Shown: positions 36,211-45,465 of the stretch, piece after piece
Layout of the letters: every line of letters starts with the position of its first letter
Numbering within the stretch: position 1 is the stretch's first letter
Assembly (NCBI GenBank): GCA_023400235.1
Contig: JAEXFI010000025.1
Coordinates: 1-64,000, forward strand
Reading direction: 5' to 3'
DNA: 64,000 nucleotides
Source: Bacillota bacterium
GTDB taxonomy: Bacteria > Bacillota > Clostridia > Acetivibrionales > DSM-1351
The notes under the pieces: generated by a model
What the model was told of the DNA's origin: nothing
The model's input: only the letters and a program-made list of their open reading frames with translations
Databases searched by the model: none
Made by a program: the position numbers and the translations under genes

Positions 36211-37218
36211 ATGTCTTACACAAGAAAAACACTATTCCCTATGTTTTTAGTCTTTCTATTACTCTCTTTTTCTTTCCCGTTACAAAAGACAGCAGCAAGC
36301 TCCAACGGCTCCATTTCTTTTATACTTCTCTCAAAATACAGCGCAAAGGCAGATATCGGAAAGGAATTCCACATCCTGGCCATCACCTCCAACGGAAGCC
36401 TGCCCACCTGGAAGAGCAGCAATTCTGCCATTGCCTCAGTCAACACCTACGGAAAGGTTACGGCTAAAAAGGCAGGCACTGTCACCCTGACTGCAAAAAT
36501 CCGAAATGCGGAAGCCTCCTGCAAGGTAACTGTCAACCGGACAATAATATCCATAAGCAAGGCCTCTGCCTCAATAGAGCGGGGTGAAAAGCTCAAGCTC
36601 TCAGCTTCTGCGTCAAACAGCTCCAAAATTATTTGGAAAAGCAGCAAGACAAGTGTCGCCTCTGTTGACGAGAATGGAAATGTCACAGGACAAAAGCCCG
36701 GTGAAACGGTAATAACTGCAGCAGCCGACGGAAGCAGCGCTTCCTGCAGGATCAAAGTCAAGTCTCCCGCTGTAAGTCTCAGCAAAACCCGCATAGCCTT
36801 ATACAGAGGCCGGAACTTTCAGCTTTCCGCCTCCGTCTCCTCAGGCCTTATGCCTGTCTGGAAGACAAACAGGCCAAGTGTTGCCGTGGTTGATGAAACC
36901 GGCAGGGTCACCGCAGTAAAAAACGGGACTGCCACCATCACAGCCACCCTGGATGGAGTCTCCAGAAGCTGTGAGGTAACAGTCAGAAGACCAGATATAA
37001 GTTTAAGCTCTTCGGAAATAACCCTCAAAAAAGGAACAACCTTCACCTTAACCGCAGAGGTTTCTTCTGGTAACCTGCCGTCCTGGTCTTCAAGCAATTC
37101 CTATGTGGCAAAAGTGGACAGCACCGGAAAAATTACCGGCGTCAAAAAAGGTACCGCCTACATCTACTGTTGGGAGGACGGTACTAAAGTCATAGCTGCC
37201 GTCCATGTTACAGACTAG
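36211..37218 (+). CDS. Secreted protein of four Big_2 (bacterial Ig-like) domains
   Basis: About 335 residues: a signal peptide (hydrophobic core FPMFLVFLLLSFSFPL), then four Ig-like group 2 domains of about 75 residues. Each ends in the Big_2 pattern of a Trp-containing strand plus VASV-D-G-V-T/GxxxGxxxIT: WKSSNSAIASVNTYGKVTA, WKSSKTSVASVDENGNVTG, WKTNRPSVAVVDETGRVTA and WSSSNSYVAKVDSTGKITG. The start at 36211 has GGAGG 6 bases upstream; the longer reading from 36121 adds a non-signal extension. Big_2 domains usually act as adhesive or spacer modules at the cell surface. No anchor or enzyme domain is present. Confidence 0.85.
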   Translation: MSYTRKTLFPMFLVFLLLSFSFPLQKTAASSNGSISFILLSKYSAKADIGKEFHILAITSNGSLPTWKSSNSAIASVNTYGKVTAKKAGTVTLTAKIRNAEASCKVTVNRTIISISKASASIERGEKLKLSASASNSSKIIWKSSKTSVASVDENGNVTGQKPGETVITAAADGSSASCRIKVKSPAVSLSKTRIALYRGRNFQLSASVSSGLMPVWKTNRPSVAVVDETGRVTAVKNGTATITATLDGVSRSCEVTVRRPDISLSSSEITLKKGTTFTLTAEVSSGNLPSWSSSNSYVAKVDSTGKITGVKKGTAYIYCWEDGTKVIAAVHVTD

Positions 37219-37272
37219 GTTTCCGGCGGAATAACATTTTGTGGGGAATAAATGCAGCAAACCGATTAACGC

Positions 37273-37301
37273 TTGTCGCAAAATGTAATTTATGGTAATA
37301 T
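37273..37301 (+). promoter_or_regulatory. Promoter of the ABC-2 exporter operon
   Basis: TTGTCG (37273-37278), a 17-base spacer and TAATAT (37296-37301), about 60 bases before the first ATG. A moderate match to sigma-A. Confidence 0.4.
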
Positions 37302-37359
37302 GTAATAATCATTCTCCACCTGTTACTTTTATGCCATTTAAGGGGTTTAAAGAGATATT

Positions 37360-38163
37360 ATGAAGGTTTTCATGGAAGTCATCAAACTGAATTACAAGGT
37401 TATGTTCCAGTATAAATGGACCTTTGCAATGACTGTAATTATTCAGCCCATCCTGCTTTTAATAAACATGTCCCTTTTTAAAAGCATATATGCCTATAAC
37501 GATGCAACCAGCATAAAGGGCTATGGCTTTGAGCAGATGGTCTGGTATTATACTGCATATTATGTAATTCTGAGTTTTGTATGGAATGGGATTACCCATG
37601 AAATATCAGGAAAAATTTTATCAGGACAGTTAGCCACAGATTTACTAAAGCCCATTTCAGTATTCCGTTTTATGCTTGCAGGAGCCATCTCCTCAAGAAT
37701 TGTGGCCATGGTGGTGGATTTTTTACCGGGTATGCTCATATACAGCCTCATACTGTTCCCCTCCTTTATGACCGTTGAATCCTTTTTATCCTTTGTGTTC
37801 ATAGCAGTGCTGGCATTTGTGCTGAACTATATGTTTTCCTTCCTGCTTGGGATGTCCGCAATGATCATAAAGAACAATATGTCCATAAATGCTATAAGAG
37901 AGGTACTTCAGGCAATCGTAGGAGGCGGTCTGATACCTCTGGAATTCATGCCTGTCTGGCTGAACAGGATTTTTGACTTTTTGCCCTTTAAATACATAAT
38001 TTACTGGCCCATTCAGTTCTTCCTCAACAGAGTGGAAGGCAATCGCCTGGAAATGCTTTTGAGAGTCGGGCTTTTGCAGCTTGTCTGGATTATAGTATTC
38101 TATGTAGCAATCCAGATTCTATGGAAGCGCCTTATTAAAAAATTCTGCGCTGCTGGAGGTTGA
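37360..38163 (+). CDS. ABC-2 family permease 1
   Basis: A 267-residue membrane protein with about six hydrophobic segments, typical of the ABC-2 exporters of the COG4587/COG3694 type. GQLATDLLKPISVFRFMLAG is the short amphipathic region conserved in that group. It pairs with the next gene, of equal length, and with the ATPase that follows. What is exported is unknown. Confidence 0.85.
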   Translation: MKVFMEVIKLNYKVMFQYKWTFAMTVIIQPILLLINMSLFKSIYAYNDATSIKGYGFEQMVWYYTAYYVILSFVWNGITHEISGKILSGQLATDLLKPISVFRFMLAGAISSRIVAMVVDFLPGMLIYSLILFPSFMTVESFLSFVFIAVLAFVLNYMFSFLLGMSAMIIKNNMSINAIREVLQAIVGGGLIPLEFMPVWLNRIFDFLPFKYIIYWPIQFFLNRVEGNRLEMLLRVGLLQLVWIIVFYVAIQILWKRLIKKFCAAGG

Positions 38164-38164
38164 T

Positions 38165-38968
38165 ATGCTGAAACTGCTCAAACTGCTGAAACTGATTAAA
38201 CTTTTCCACTGGAATTGCAAATTGGACATAGCCCGCAGTATGGAGTACCGGTTCGACTTTATTCTGGGCACCATAATAGGACTTGCCTTTACCAGTTCAG
38301 GGCCCATCCTTCAATATCTGATATTTACCCAGACCAAGGGTTTTCCGGGCTGGAACCTGGAGCAGATAATCTTATTCCAGGGCATATTGCTGTTTATATC
38401 AGGTGTAAAAACCATGATTTTTGGCAGCAACACTTATTTCATCAGCGGCATAGTGAGACAGGGGGACTTTGACAGGCTGCTGCTAAAGCCTTACAGCCCC
38501 ATGGGCATAATACTGGCAAGCGGCTTCAGCCTTAATAATATAGGCGCTCTTATTCCAGGTGCGGTTATAGTTGTTTACTCCATAATCAGCATGAAACTGC
38601 ATATGGGCTTTGTTCAAATAGCAGTTTTTCTTCTGGCAGTATTTTTTGGTCTTGTGCTATACATGGGCTTTTTAGCGTTATACAGCAGTATAGTTATAAT
38701 AGTGGTTCAGATAGGACGGCTTGATGAATTGATGTATCAGTTTTTAAGATTTGGGGAATATCCCTTGAGCATTTTTTCAAAAACCCTAAAGACTGCATTG
38801 ATTACTTTTATTCCATTTGCCGTGTGGGTAAATATACCGGCTAATGCGCTGCTGAACAGGTTGGATTATACCATACCGGTTACTTTCGCCTTCTGTGCGT
38901 TGTTTTTCTATGTAAGCCTCAGAATTTGGAACCAATGTCTGAAAAAATATACCAGTGCGGGAGGTTAG
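38165..38968 (+). CDS. ABC-2 family permease 2
   Basis: A 267-residue membrane protein of the same family as the preceding one; RQGDFDRLLLKPYSPMGIIL corresponds to GQLATDLLKPISVFRFMLAG in its partner. The N-terminus has a Leu/Lys-rich repeat (MLKLLKLLKLIKLF) encoded by a near-repetitive CTGAAACTG run, which may be amphipathic. It starts one base after the stop of permease 1, with GGAGG overlapping that stop region. Confidence 0.85.
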   Translation: MLKLLKLLKLIKLFHWNCKLDIARSMEYRFDFILGTIIGLAFTSSGPILQYLIFTQTKGFPGWNLEQIILFQGILLFISGVKTMIFGSNTYFISGIVRQGDFDRLLLKPYSPMGIILASGFSLNNIGALIPGAVIVVYSIISMKLHMGFVQIAVFLLAVFFGLVLYMGFLALYSSIVIIVVQIGRLDELMYQFLRFGEYPLSIFSKTLKTALITFIPFAVWVNIPANALLNRLDYTIPVTFAFCALFFYVSLRIWNQCLKKYTSAGG

Positions 38969-38972
38969 GCAC

Positions 38973-39956
38973 ATGAGCAAATATATTATAGAGGTTGAAG
39001 GCTTGAAAAAAGTCTTCAAGGTCCATAAAAGAGACAAAGCAGGACTGCTCTCTTCCTTAAAATCCTTGTTCAGCAGGGATTACTCCCTGGTGACGGCTGT
39101 AGATGGCCTGGATTTAAAAATTAGACAGGGAGAAATCAGAGGACTCATCGGGCCAAATGGCGCCGGAAAATCCACTACCATAAAAATCCTCTCCGGCATC
39201 CTTTATCCCTCGGAAGGAACAGTGAATGTCATGGGCTATACTCCCTGGACTCAAAGAGAGGAGTATGTAAAGAAGATAGGTGTGGTCTTCGGGCAGAAGT
39301 CCCAGCTGTGGTGGGATTTACCTGCAATTGACACCTTCGCCCTCAACAAGCAGATGTATGACATCCCTGACAAAACCTTTGACGAAAACATCTCCTATTT
39401 TAAGGAACTGCTGAAAATAGGAGATGTGATTTCCAAGCCAGTGAGACAACTGTCTCTGGGTGAAAGGATGAAGTGTGAGTTTGTCTGTGCCATGCTGCAC
39501 CAGCCTCCCCTTGTCTACCTGGACGAACCTACCATTGGTCTGGACATTATTTCAAAGGAAGCCATCCGCTCTTTCATCAAAAATGTCAATAAGGACAGGG
39601 GCACCACCTTTATAGTTACCACCCATGATTTAAGCGACATAGAGGATCTCTGTGAGAATGTAAGCATAATAAACAGCGGAACCATTGTCTTTAATGATTG
39701 TATTGATAAACTCAAGACATATTTTTCTGATAAGAAGATTATTGAGGTCAAGTTTAACCGCCAAGTGGACCCTGCTCTGCTGGAAGGCTTCAAGGTGACC
39801 TCCGGCGGCCCCTTCAGTGCAAGTATAGAAATAGAAACCTTAAACACAAGCCTGCAGGAGGAGATCTCCAGAATATTTAAAATACTGCCTGTACAGGATA
39901 TAAACGTAAACAATATTAACATTGAAGAGGTTATAAAGTATATATATCTGAGCTAG
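38973..39956 (+). CDS. ABC-2 exporter ATPase
   Basis: About 327 residues. Walker A is GPNGAGKST, the Q-loop lies in VVFGQKSQLWWD, the signature is RQLSLGERMKCE, Walker B is LVYLDEPTIGLD and the switch is VTTHDLSDIEDL. The C-terminal 80 residues form the extra domain of the COG4586 ATPases that go with COG4587/COG3694 permeases. The ATG at 38973 has GGGAGG 8 bases upstream. The three genes form one operon ended by a long palindrome. Confidence 0.9.
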   Translation: MSKYIIEVEGLKKVFKVHKRDKAGLLSSLKSLFSRDYSLVTAVDGLDLKIRQGEIRGLIGPNGAGKSTTIKILSGILYPSEGTVNVMGYTPWTQREEYVKKIGVVFGQKSQLWWDLPAIDTFALNKQMYDIPDKTFDENISYFKELLKIGDVISKPVRQLSLGERMKCEFVCAMLHQPPLVYLDEPTIGLDIISKEAIRSFIKNVNKDRGTTFIVTTHDLSDIEDLCENVSIINSGTIVFNDCIDKLKTYFSDKKIIEVKFNRQVDPALLEGFKVTSGGPFSASIEIETLNTSLQEEISRIFKILPVQDINVNNINIEEVIKYIYLS

Positions 39957-39978
39957 TGGTCAGTAACATTTAAAACGT

Positions 39979-40027
39979 ATATTGCCTGCCCGGAAAATTC
40001 CAGAGGAATTTTCCGGGCAGGCAATAT
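39979..40027. terminator. Perfect 23-bp palindromic hairpin
   Basis: A 23-base arm (39979-40001) is followed by AGA and its exact complement (40005-40027); the arms contain GCCTGCCCGG and its complement. An outer GTAACAT (39963-39969) / ATGTTAC (40025-40031) pair overlaps the end. There is no clear T run. It lies between convergent genes, so a bidirectional terminator is likely, though the perfect length is unusual. Confidence 0.65.
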
Positions 40028-40041
40028 GTTACTTTCAGGTG

Positions 40042-40641
40042 CTACAGCTCACTAGTGCCGCTATCCATCTCAAAGTAGCTTATTAAGCCAAAGCCATTAA
40101 TTTTTGCCATCACAGACGTTGGAAAGGAGCTTATTGCAGAATTGTACTCTTTTGCTGAGCTATTATAAAATTTACAGGCTGTATTCAGGTCACTTTCCAC
40201 ATCTCTTAATTCCGTACCAAGCTCCTGCGGCTGCAAGGGGGATTCTCCCCATTCCTCAGCCAGGGTTCCTGTTTTGCCGTCAAGAATGCTCCTTACACTG
40301 TTTTGCAGAAGGTAATACTCTTTAAAAACATTATCCTGGCGCTCAGTATTATTTTCACCGGAAAGCAATTTGGAGATAAGACTCAGTTCCATTTCATCAA
40401 AAACTGCGCGGTCTTTTAATGACTCATATGCCTTTTCCAATATTGCCCGTCTTTTTCTTAGCGCTACTTCAATATCATCCAGCGCCTGACTTATTGAAAG
40501 TCTGCGATTTACCGTTTCAATCTGCGCCCCCCAGAACATCAGGGCTGTCATAAATAAAAACACTCCTGCAAATACTCTGAGGTCTTTTGTTATATAATAA
40601 AAAAACAGGCTGCACATTAATACAAACAATAACTTATACAA
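40042..40641 (-). CDS. LemA family protein
   Basis: About 199 residues: one or two N-terminal membrane helices (LLFVLMCSLFFYYITK and VFAGVFLFMTALMFWG), then a long four-helix region. That region ends with the LemA-like NTACKFYNSSAKEYNSAISS and FPTSVMAKINGF motifs. LemA proteins are membrane-attached helical bundles of uncertain function. The start is uncertain: a TTG at 40641 has GGAG 8 bases upstream, while a GTG at 40650 sits directly against it. Confidence 0.8.
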   Translation of the reverse strand: MYKLLFVLMCSLFFYYITKDLRVFAGVFLFMTALMFWGAQIETVNRRLSISQALDDIEVALRKRRAILEKAYESLKDRAVFDEMELSLISKLLSGENNTERQDNVFKEYYLLQNSVRSILDGKTGTLAEEWGESPLQPQELGTELRDVESDLNTACKFYNSSAKEYNSAISSFPTSVMAKINGFGLISYFEMDSGTSEL

Positions 40642-40650
40642 TTTATGCAC

Positions 40651-41390
40651 TCCTTTACTGTCATTGTGACCGTATGTACTTGTCTATATATTCTGCTCCT
40701 TTATTTAGATAATCAGTACAACTAAACAATCCATTTTAAGAGAATGTGTCTTGCAATGAAATTCATATACGTTATTTTATATGTGTATTGTTTGATATAT
40801 TCATCTGTTGAAGATATTAATGGACTCTGTATACAAATACTACATAAATTGTATATCTTTTGAAACAAATCATCAATCTTTTTCATTTAAAAATAAATTT
40901 ACATATAAAAAAGCTTATGATATACTTTATTTGTCATATTTGTAACACATATCCATTAATCTGCAACATCTGCTATTTATATTGTTCTGGAGCATTCTTT
41001 CAGAACTGATGTTACAGAACACTTGTTAGTCTGAATTACTTTGCAATCCTGGATTATTTCCTCTATTTCCACTTTATACTCTGGACAGCTGATTGTTATG
41101 ACATCACATTCCCGGACAATAACAAAGATGGGGGGGATTCTATCGGGAGAACACGCATAGAGAAGTTTATCTGCTCTATCACTTTTATCTATCACCTTTG
41201 CTGCCGATTTTACGCCTATATGCATATTCTAAAAAATCCAATATCCCTATATTTTTATTAATACAATTTATACCTCAAATTAATGGCCTGACTGCTGCCT
41301 TTTCTTGTTTTCTGCCATTGCGCAGGCAGACAGGGGGACTTTTAAGGCCGAAATCAAAAACAACAAAGAGAGAAAACAGGAGGTAAGTTC
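40651..41390. other. AT-rich 740-bp intergenic region
   Basis: The stretch holds only the doubtful 82-codon frame at 40977-41225 (minus) and, near its right end, a small stem TCTGCC/GGCAGA just before the leader of the first dockerin gene. No promoter or known RNA was recognised. It marks the boundary between the exporter block and the cellulosomal genes. Confidence 0.4.
40977..41225 (-). CDS. Doubtful small Cys-rich hypothetical protein
   Basis: An 82-residue frame with six cysteines, including CSPDRIPPIFVIVRECD and ISCPEYKVEIEEIIQDC. It resembles no family I recognise. No Shine-Dalgarno sequence precedes the ATG, and there is no signal peptide. It may be a small cytoplasmic protein or a chance frame in an otherwise gene-free stretch; conservation in related genomes would decide. 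Confidence 0.3.
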   Translation of the reverse strand: MHIGVKSAAKVIDKSDRADKLLYACSPDRIPPIFVIVRECDVITISCPEYKVEIEEIIQDCKVIQTNKCSVTSVLKECSRTI

Positions 41391-42851
41391 ATGTTTGTGA
41401 AAATGAGAAATACCAAAAGATTGGTAATGCTTTTTATTATTATGTCTATATTACTTTGTATGTTATCAGTTCCTGGAGTAAGTTTTGCGGCAACTCTGGT
41501 TTACGGGGATTTAAATGGTGACTCCGCTGTGGATGCCCTTGACTATTCCTTGATGAAGTCCTATCTGCTGGGTAAGCTCACTGATTTCCCGGATTCTCAG
41601 GGTAAAAGTGCAGCTGACCTTGACTACAGCAATAGCATAGATGCCTTGGATTTGGCATATTTGAAGCAGTTTTTGCTGGGAATAATCCAGAAGCTCCCAG
41701 TGGGCAATCCCCCTGATGAGCCCATACAGATTCCTTCCTTCCAGTCACTGCAGACAATCACAAAGCTGCCTGATCCCTTTATGTTTAAGACAGGCAGCAA
41801 GAAGGGAACCCGGGTCAGCAGCATAAGCCAATGGAATTCCCGGCGTGCTGAAATCAGCGCCTTGGCCCAGGCCTTCGAATACGGGGTTAAGCCTCCGAAG
41901 CCTCAGACGGTTACAGGCTCTTTCAGCAGCAATGCTATTACTGTTACCTGTACACAAAACGGAAAGACCATATCCTTTAAATGTTCCATACAGTATCCTA
42001 CCACCTCCAAGACTACCTACCCTGCCATGATAGGAGTAAATATGAATACTCTTAACACTTCAGAAATACTGAAGCTGGGAGTTGCCCTGATTACCTTCCC
42101 GGCAGATGAAGTGGCACAGCAAACTGACGGAAGTTCAAGGGGCAAAGGTAAATTCTTTGACCTGTATGGCAGCAGTTATGATGCCGGTGCTCTTATTGCA
42201 TGGGCCTGGGGAGTTGACCGTCTTATTGACGCCCTTGAAACCACACCGGCTGCAAAAATAGATCCTACAAAGCTGGGTGTAACAGGAGGTTCACGTAATG
42301 GTAAGGGTGCTCTTGCCATTGGAGCTTTTGATGAGAGAATAGCTCTCACCGTCCCTCAGGAATCCGGCAACGGCGGAGCCTCCGGCTGGAGAACCGCAGA
42401 TGACCAAAGGAAAAATGGTGATGATGTTCAAACACTGTCTGAGATAGTTGGTGAAAATTGCTGGTTTGCAAAATCACTGAACCAATTTGTAAATAACACT
42501 ACCAAGCTGCCCTATGACCATCACGAAATATTGGCACTGTGTGCTCCAAGAGGCCTGCTGGTCATTGAGAACCCGGACTTCACCTGGCTGGGCAACCTGA
42601 GCTGCTTCAACACGTCCACAGCCGGCAGGATGGTGTACCAGGCTCTTGGCGTTACGGACAACATGGGCTATTCCTCCATAGGCGGCCACGGGCACTGCCA
42701 GTTCCCGTCATCACAGCAGCCGGAATTGACAGCCTACATTCAAAAGTTCCTTTTGGATCAAAGCAGCAATACCAATGTGTTCAGATCTGACAAGACCTAT
42801 ACCTTTGACAAGGCAAAATGGGTTGATTGGACAGTGCCGACACTGCAATAA
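41391..42851 (+). CDS. Dockerin-bearing glucuronoyl esterase (CE15)
   Basis: A 486-residue cellulosomal enzyme. A signal peptide (to about residue 34) is followed directly by two dockerin segments (GDLNGDSAVDALDYSLMKSY and ADLDYSNSIDALDLAYLKQF). The second calcium loop is degenerate (Tyr and Ser at ligand positions). From about residue 125 comes a CE15 esterase: nucleophile Ser in VTGGSRNGKGAL, acid region VPQESGNGG and catalytic His in GGHGHCQFP. CE15 enzymes cleave ester bonds between lignin alcohols and 4-O-methylglucuronoyl xylan. The usual GCSRxGKG has Gly in place of Cys, so the linked disulfide is lost. AGGAGG precedes the ATG by 7 bases. Confidence 0.88.
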   Translation: MFVKMRNTKRLVMLFIIMSILLCMLSVPGVSFAATLVYGDLNGDSAVDALDYSLMKSYLLGKLTDFPDSQGKSAADLDYSNSIDALDLAYLKQFLLGIIQKLPVGNPPDEPIQIPSFQSLQTITKLPDPFMFKTGSKKGTRVSSISQWNSRRAEISALAQAFEYGVKPPKPQTVTGSFSSNAITVTCTQNGKTISFKCSIQYPTTSKTTYPAMIGVNMNTLNTSEILKLGVALITFPADEVAQQTDGSSRGKGKFFDLYGSSYDAGALIAWAWGVDRLIDALETTPAAKIDPTKLGVTGGSRNGKGALAIGAFDERIALTVPQESGNGGASGWRTADDQRKNGDDVQTLSEIVGENCWFAKSLNQFVNNTTKLPYDHHEILALCAPRGLLVIENPDFTWLGNLSCFNTSTAGRMVYQALGVTDNMGYSSIGGHGHCQFPSSQQPELTAYIQKFLLDQSSNTNVFRSDKTYTFDKAKWVDWTVPTLQ

Positions 42852-43337
42852 GAAATTTTAATCAATAAATACAGGGATAGGCAGCAGGGTTATATAAAAA
42901 GCAGGCAATTATGCCTTATAGTTATCAGTGCGGGGTATGGGTTCCACCCATACCCCCAATTTATCCATTTATTCAGTAATCTTATCCAGTAATCTAATTT
43001 TTCCGGCCAGGTGGCAGCAGCCTGGTTAAATTGTTACCCCGCCCATTATGTAGTATTTCAACCAAAATCAAAAATAAATGCCCGTTTTGTAACTTTATTT
43101 TTAAATTAAGGTTTTTTTACAATATTTTCGTGAAATATTTTTTTATTAAGGTTATAATAGTAATTGTAATTTTTTTCTATTTATGCTTTCTTTTGTTATT
43201 TAACTATAGCAGCTTAAGTGCTTCTGTTCCTTGAAAAATTCATATGTAATGTTTACTTGCCTTTTTAGGTAGTTACTGCAGAGTGTTTACGTGGAGAAAT
43301 CAACCACAGATAATTAATATTGAGGAGGTATTTTTTT
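42852..43337. other. Intergenic region between the two dockerin genes, with a hairpin
   Basis: GGGGTATGGGT (42932-42942) and ACCCATACCCC (42946-42956) form a perfect 11-bp stem with a 3-base loop, probably ending the CE15 transcript although no T run follows. The remaining bases to 43337 are very AT-rich with T runs and no gene; the next ribosome binding site is AGGAGG at 43323-43328. Confidence 0.6.
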
Positions 43338-45167
43338 ATGAAAAAATTTCGTTTTCTTGCTTTGTCGGCAATAATTGCTATTGCCACAAGTGTGTTTACG
43401 TTTATGTATGCTTCTGCAGCTCCGCTGTATGGTGACGTAAATTCAGACGGTGCCATAGACGCACTGGATTACTCAATGATGAAGGGTGCCCTGCTGGGAG
43501 TAATGACCATTACCAACCCGTCGGTGGCTGACTTAAATGGTGACGGCAGTATTGATGCTATAGACTGCTCGCTGTTAAAACAATATCTTCAAAACCTTAT
43601 AACCAAATTTCCGGTAGACAAAGGAGAAATCACTCCGGCAGAAGCACTGACCGGGGACATTGTCTTCTCGGTGCCCAGCAGCACTTTCTCAACTCAAATT
43701 TCAGTCACACTAAACTCCAAGATTACCAACGCTCAAATTCGCTACACCACAGACGGTAGCGTTCCAACCATAAATTCCACACTGTACAGCAATGCTCTTT
43801 CATTTACAAAAACCACTCAGCTCAGAGCACAGTCCTTTATTAATGGAGCCCCCAGCGGCGCTATGGGTACAGCTGTGTATGTTGCCAGTTCCATCGATCC
43901 AAAACACGATCTGCCGGTATTGATTGTGGATGCCTACGGCAAGGGAAAACCGGCACGTGATTACATAGATGCTGCAATAATGCTTATGGAGCCTAAGAAC
44001 AATGTGGCATCCCTGCTGCAAACCCCGACCCTGGCCACTCGCGGAGGCTTTCACGTAAGAGGCCAGTCTTCTGCAAATTTTGAAAAGACACCCTATCGTC
44101 TGGAACTGTGGGATAATGAAAATAAGGATGCCAAATATTCTATAATGGGCATGCCTGCTGATGGTGACTGGTGCTTGCTTTCCCCGTTCCCTGACAAATC
44201 TTTGATCCGTAACGCTCTGGCTTATGAAATGGGAAAGAGCATGGGCCTTCCGGCACCCCGTTATACCTTTGTGGAGGTTTATCTAAACCTGGACAACCAG
44301 CCGGTCTCCGCCAGTGATTATCAAGGTGTCTACCTGCTTACAGAGCAGATAGAAATAGACAAGGACCGTCTGGACATAAAGAAGCTTAAGGCGGATGACC
44401 TTACAGAGCCTAAAATCAGCGGCGGCTACCTCATGCAGTTTAACATGATGGCCACTGACGGACCTCTTGTAAAAGGGTCGGGCTGGAGTGACCTGGAAAT
44501 TGTTGAACCCGATGATTTACTGCCCCAGCAGCTGACATGGATATCCAACTACATACAGAAGGTCCAGAATGCCATTCACAGCACAACGCCTTCCGACACT
44601 ACCACCGGCTATCCCGCATACATAGACGTTGATTCCTTTATAAACTACATTATTGGTAACGAGCTAGCCCGTGAAGGGGACTCATACATGCGCAGCACAT
44701 ATATATACAAGGACCGTGACAAGAAGCTCAAGGCAGGACCTCTGTGGGATTATGACCTGGCATACAACTGCGTGAAAATGGGAGGTACGTCCTCCTCGGT
44801 AGAGGGCTGGCAGTTCCAGCCTATGTTCCCTGGCATGAGTTCCACAGTGGATTGGTACTACAAGCTTATGCAGGACCCCAGCTTCCAGGCAAAAATAAGT
44901 GCCCGCTGGCAGGAGCTGCGCAGCGGACCACTTTCCGACGCACAGCTTACAGCCCTGGTTCAGAGACTGACAACACCTCTGAATAATGCCGCAAAGCGCA
45001 ACTTCCAAAAGTGGAATATTCTTAACACAGCCACTGTTGGCGGCTTCGGCACACAAACTACACAGACCTGGGAAGAACAGATATCAATCCTTCAAACCTA
45101 CCTGCTTAAAAGAGCGGCCTGGCTTGATAAATCAGGCTGGAAGCCAACAACTTCCACTTGGCCCTAA
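43338..45167 (+). CDS. Dockerin-CotH kinase-fold secreted protein
   Basis: About 609 residues. A signal peptide is followed by two dockerin segments with complete calcium ligands (GDVNSDGAIDALDYSMMKGA and ADLNGDGSIDAIDCSLLKQY). A chitobiase-type beta-sandwich repeat covers about residues 105-185 (IRYTTDGSVPT). The CotH domain fills the rest: VRGQSSANFEKTPYRLEL, WCLLSPFPDKSLIRNALAYE, GVYLLTEQIEIDKDRLDI and the active-site-like LWDYDLAYN. CotH in spore coats is an atypical protein kinase; in cellulosomal species CotH-dockerin proteins recur but their substrate is unknown. The ATG at 43338 has AGGAGG 9 bases upstream. Confidence 0.88.
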   Translation: MKKFRFLALSAIIAIATSVFTFMYASAAPLYGDVNSDGAIDALDYSMMKGALLGVMTITNPSVADLNGDGSIDAIDCSLLKQYLQNLITKFPVDKGEITPAEALTGDIVFSVPSSTFSTQISVTLNSKITNAQIRYTTDGSVPTINSTLYSNALSFTKTTQLRAQSFINGAPSGAMGTAVYVASSIDPKHDLPVLIVDAYGKGKPARDYIDAAIMLMEPKNNVASLLQTPTLATRGGFHVRGQSSANFEKTPYRLELWDNENKDAKYSIMGMPADGDWCLLSPFPDKSLIRNALAYEMGKSMGLPAPRYTFVEVYLNLDNQPVSASDYQGVYLLTEQIEIDKDRLDIKKLKADDLTEPKISGGYLMQFNMMATDGPLVKGSGWSDLEIVEPDDLLPQQLTWISNYIQKVQNAIHSTTPSDTTTGYPAYIDVDSFINYIIGNELAREGDSYMRSTYIYKDRDKKLKAGPLWDYDLAYNCVKMGGTSSSVEGWQFQPMFPGMSSTVDWYYKLMQDPSFQAKISARWQELRSGPLSDAQLTALVQRLTTPLNNAAKRNFQKWNILNTATVGGFGTQTTQTWEEQISILQTYLLKRAAWLDKSGWKPTTSTWP

Positions 45168-45375
45168 GTCTGTTAACCAGCCTTTTTACTTGCCGGAAAC
45201 ACGCTTTTAGCCTCATTCCATCTTGAAAAAAGACCTGCCGCTCAGGTTACAAGGATGAGGAAGGTCCTTTTAATAACTGCGGAACTACTTTTAAAGTGGC
45301 AATTCAGCATATATGGTAGCTGTGCTCATTTAAAGTACATTGCTTATATTTAAAAGCTGAAATAACAGATTAAGC

Positions 45376-45418
45376 AAAAAGACAGTATCAGGTATTCAGC
45401 CTTTTACTGTCTTTTTTA
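45376..45418. terminator. Bidirectional terminator between CotH and aminotransferase genes
   Basis: AAAAAGACAGTA (45376-45387) pairs perfectly with TACTGTCTTTTT (45405-45416). A runs on one side and T runs on the other give a poly-U tail in both directions. The bases from 45168 hold a further small hairpin group (GACCTG and CAGGTT) but no gene. Confidence 0.8.
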
Positions 45419-45465
45419 TATTTTTATTGGAGGTCATCTAAAATTCTAAAAAACCACTCAAGTCT

